This document shows positions 61,346 through 64,000 of a stretch of DNA of 64,000 bases, one piece after another. The stretch spans positions 6,534,062 through 6,598,061 of the forward strand of contig CM018031.1 in NCBI GenBank assembly GCA_008638375.1, read 5' to 3'. Within the stretch, counting starts at the first letter, position 1, and each line of letters opens with the position of its first letter. The position numbers and the translations under genes were made by a program. Below the pieces are notes generated by a model, which saw only the letters and a list, made by a program, of their open reading frames with translations, was not told the origin of the DNA and searched no databases. This DNA comes from Nyssa sinensis. Its lineage: Eukaryota > Streptophyta > Magnoliopsida > Cornales > Nyssaceae.

Positions 61346-64000
61346 CAAGTAAAATATGATTTTTTAAGGCTATTGTCATTGAGATCTCTTATTTCAATAT
61401 CTTTTTAAAGTAAATTACACTGTTTTTTTTACTATGTTTAATAATTATAAACAATATATTTATTATTTCTGAAATTACAATGCATTTTTAATAAGATTTT
61501 TTAAGCTAACAGAGTTAACACAAGTACTTAAGTTACAAATTTATCCTTTATATTTTTAATAAAAATATATCTTTCTTTTTTTTGTTCATTTTCTCTCTCT
61601 CTTTTATATATATATATATATAAACGCAAATATTTATACCACTCTACTGGAAAAAATCTCAACTTTATTTTCTTACATTTTATCAGCAACCAAACGGATT
61701 ACATCGCCATAACACCGTATCCAACTTGCCCACCACGAGGTCCATTTGCGTGAGCCCCATCAGCTTGAGAAGCATCACATCTCCATCACCGATTTAGTAA
61801 CAACATATCCAAAGACAAAATATAACAATTGCAAGAGGATCAAAACTCATCATTCTAAAAAAAAATTGACTTGTAAAAAGGAAAATAGATAGAGAAGTGT
61901 AGTTAAAGAAGTGAATTGTATACATGTAAATTTTACATCCTAAACAAACAAACAAAAAAAACCCTAACGCAAAAAAGAAAAATGCTATTTGAGAAATCAA
62001 GAAGAATATAGCAGTGTATTTCAAAATAAAATCCTAACCCAAGATAGAAATAAGAAAAGGGGTTGAAAACAAAGCTTAGCCATGAAAAACGTCAAAGCCT
62101 TTTACACTTGTGAATCAATCTTTAATTCCCAACATAAAGCTTTAATCTGTACATATTGCAGGCCTTGCACCGACTACACTAATGGGAAGAAAACGGCGCT
62201 GCAGTACGCCTGGTTCCACCGCGATTCCACTATCCATTATCTACCTACCTTTCATCTTTTGAGAGGAAAATGCGTCACTTACTCTATTCTTGGCCTCCCG
62301 AGCCACCAATTTCATCTCTTAAGACAACATACAAATGGAGAAATACTTTATTTACTTACCTGTGTATATATGTGAATGGGTGAATGGGTTTGTGTGTGTA
62401 GATGAAAGAGGACAGAAAGAAAGAATCAGGCTGAGTTAACTCAGTAAATAGTCAGTAGGCCTTTCTATTAAAAAAAAAAAGTGTTTAGGGCAATTTAGAC
62501 ATTCTCTAAAAAAAAAAAAAAAAATTGACTTAGAAAAAAAAATTCATCATTGTCTACTCCACGGTAGGGGGTGAATTGTTATAAATATTAAAAAGTTAAA
62601 AGATGTAGTGTAATTTTATAAATAAAAAATTTATAATATTTAAAAAATTTTGAAGAAGTTAGTATGATTTTTTCATATTTTTTAATTATATTTCATAATC
62701 TTACAAATAATAATTTAATATTACAGTTATATTTAAAAATATTGTTTAAAAATATTATTCATTGAATATATACACCCAAAGCCTATATTGATAAGCAACT
62801 GGTGGTCCATCCCACCCCAAATTGTCTTTGAATTATTAATTTTTTTCTTTCTTGTTTTTGCTTTTTTGGGAGGGGTGTGAAAATTAAGTTCAACATGAAA
62901 CAAGTGTTTATAAATAAAAAATTAAAAACTATCTTAAATTATCATTTTGATAAATAAATTAGTATACGCCAATAAGAAATTTTCATTCAATATATTAAAT
63001 TACCAATTATTCTTAAAATAAGTTGTTAGCGAATGGGCACATAATGTATGTAAAGTCAATATACCCTCTCTCTTGTGCAATTTTTTGTTGTATGTGAAGA
63101 GTGATGAAATAGAGTGCGAGAACGAAACTAAATAAACAAAGTGCAATAATACAAATTTTGCATGAACAAATGAATAGAGAGACTAGGGTTTGTCGTAGAC
63201 AATTTGAGGCCTAAAACGATAAGAAAAGTGTTTGGCTTCATTCTAGGTATAAATAATCTCCTCTTACTCACATACATGTCACAAATCTTATTATACCAAT
63301 ACACATGCAATCACATGTATATGATTATTTAATTTTAACTAAAAAATTAAAATTAAAAAACATATGAATAATACATGTGACAAATTGTGATAATAACACA
63401 TAAGTGGGTAAGTCAAGCATTAACAATAAAGTGATAACTCTAAAATGAGGATTTTTATTTTAATATTAATTTAAAATTATTTATTTAATTTTACTATTGC
63501 AAAACTCTACTAATTATATGAAATATATATATATATATATATACATATATATTGTAATATAAAATTAAAATAATATTCCAAAAGAAAAGATGTATGTGTT
63601 GAATAAAACTCTAATAATATAGTTCTTGCATAATTAAATAATTGAGTAACACTCTATTGATGAAATTTACAAAAAATTTAATTAGGCAATATACTAATTA
63701 TTGAGGGTTTTTTTTTTCTAAATAAATAACAAAAACGAGAATAATACAGAATAAAATTCTATTAATAGAATTGAATTTTTTTTTTAGAGTCTTTATAAAA
63801 AATTTTTTATGAACTTAAATTTATATTAAACTTACACTTTCAATTTAGACATAAAATTTAAGACCTTCATTCTCTTGAGAATCTAAAGGAATGGCTTTGT
63901 TATCTCTTAACAGCAGAGTTAGATCTAGAAAAACATGAACTAGATTATGAAATTCATTACAACCCTAGATGAGAATTTTGTGGGAAGAGGGAGAGAGAGA
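61346..64000. other. Gene-poor AT-rich end of the window
   Basis: No supported gene. Two patches of higher GC stand out at about 61690-61790 and 62150-62300. The second sits in a 97-codon + strand frame (62082-62375) with no recognised motif, and on the minus strand a TATACACAG/GTAAGT donor-like site lies near 62353-62368. I cannot decide whether a short gene or transcript start is there. Microsatellite TA occurs near 63523-63541. Confidence 0.4.

Noticed and set aside
63000..63320. Possible LTR or leader on the minus strand
   Set aside because: Composition suggests a transcribed leader, but there are no paired ends, promoter box or coding sequence to support it.
1..64000. CRISPR arrays, bacterial operons, rRNA or tRNA genes
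   Set aside because: Repeats here are microsatellites, minisatellites and transposons; no spacer-repeat pattern or RNA-gene structure was recognised by reading, although a tRNA scan was not possible.

Overview
The window looks like nuclear DNA of a dicotyledonous plant. It is AT-rich, has GT-AG introns up to several kb, carries plant-type Copia and chromovirus Gypsy retrotransposons, many small non-autonomous DNA transposons, and two plant gene families: NPF (NRT1/PTR) transporters and plant UNC-13-like proteins. The species cannot be named from the sequence alone. No bacterial-type operons, CRISPR arrays or origins are present.

Layout. 1-7 kb: gene-free flank, then a full-length Copia element (1142-6893, 5-bp target duplication TTTGG). 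Its polyprotein has one stop and one frameshift, and its 3' LTR is itself split by a solo LTR. 7-11.6 kb: a Mutator-like MITE and other repeats. 11.7-36.5 kb: a tandem triplet of NPF5/PTR3-type transporter genes, all on the + strand, with four exons and the same intron phases (1, 0, 2). Copies A (11735-18742) and B (25640-30364) are intact. Copy C (31853-36477) carries frame lesions in all four exons or their junctions and is called a pseudogene. B and C arose by a tandem duplication that also copied promoter and 3' flank; a hAT MITE in B intron 3 is absent from the matching site in C.

38.6-53.7 kb: one large minus-strand gene encoding a 1017-residue plant UNC-13 homolog (DUF810/MUN), rebuilt here as five exons with phase-consistent junctions. 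Its fourth intron is about 8.6 kb because a complete Ty3/Gypsy chromovirus (40497-48012) lies in it in antisense orientation. That element is broken by a 1.75-kb solo LTR inside its chromodomain coding region, and its integrase has lost the catalytic Glu.

53.7-64 kb: gene-poor. It holds a third solo LTR (55118-56532), a long inverted-repeat MITE, two hAT-type MITEs with 8-bp target duplications, and microsatellites.

How it works together: the two intact transporters are predicted proton-coupled plasma- or endomembrane carriers, and the UNC-13 homolog a membrane-trafficking factor. Nothing links them functionally beyond proximity. The main story is genome dynamics: tandem gene duplication with decay of one copy, nested retroelements, and three solo LTRs that record LTR-LTR recombination. 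I found no convincing new biological system.
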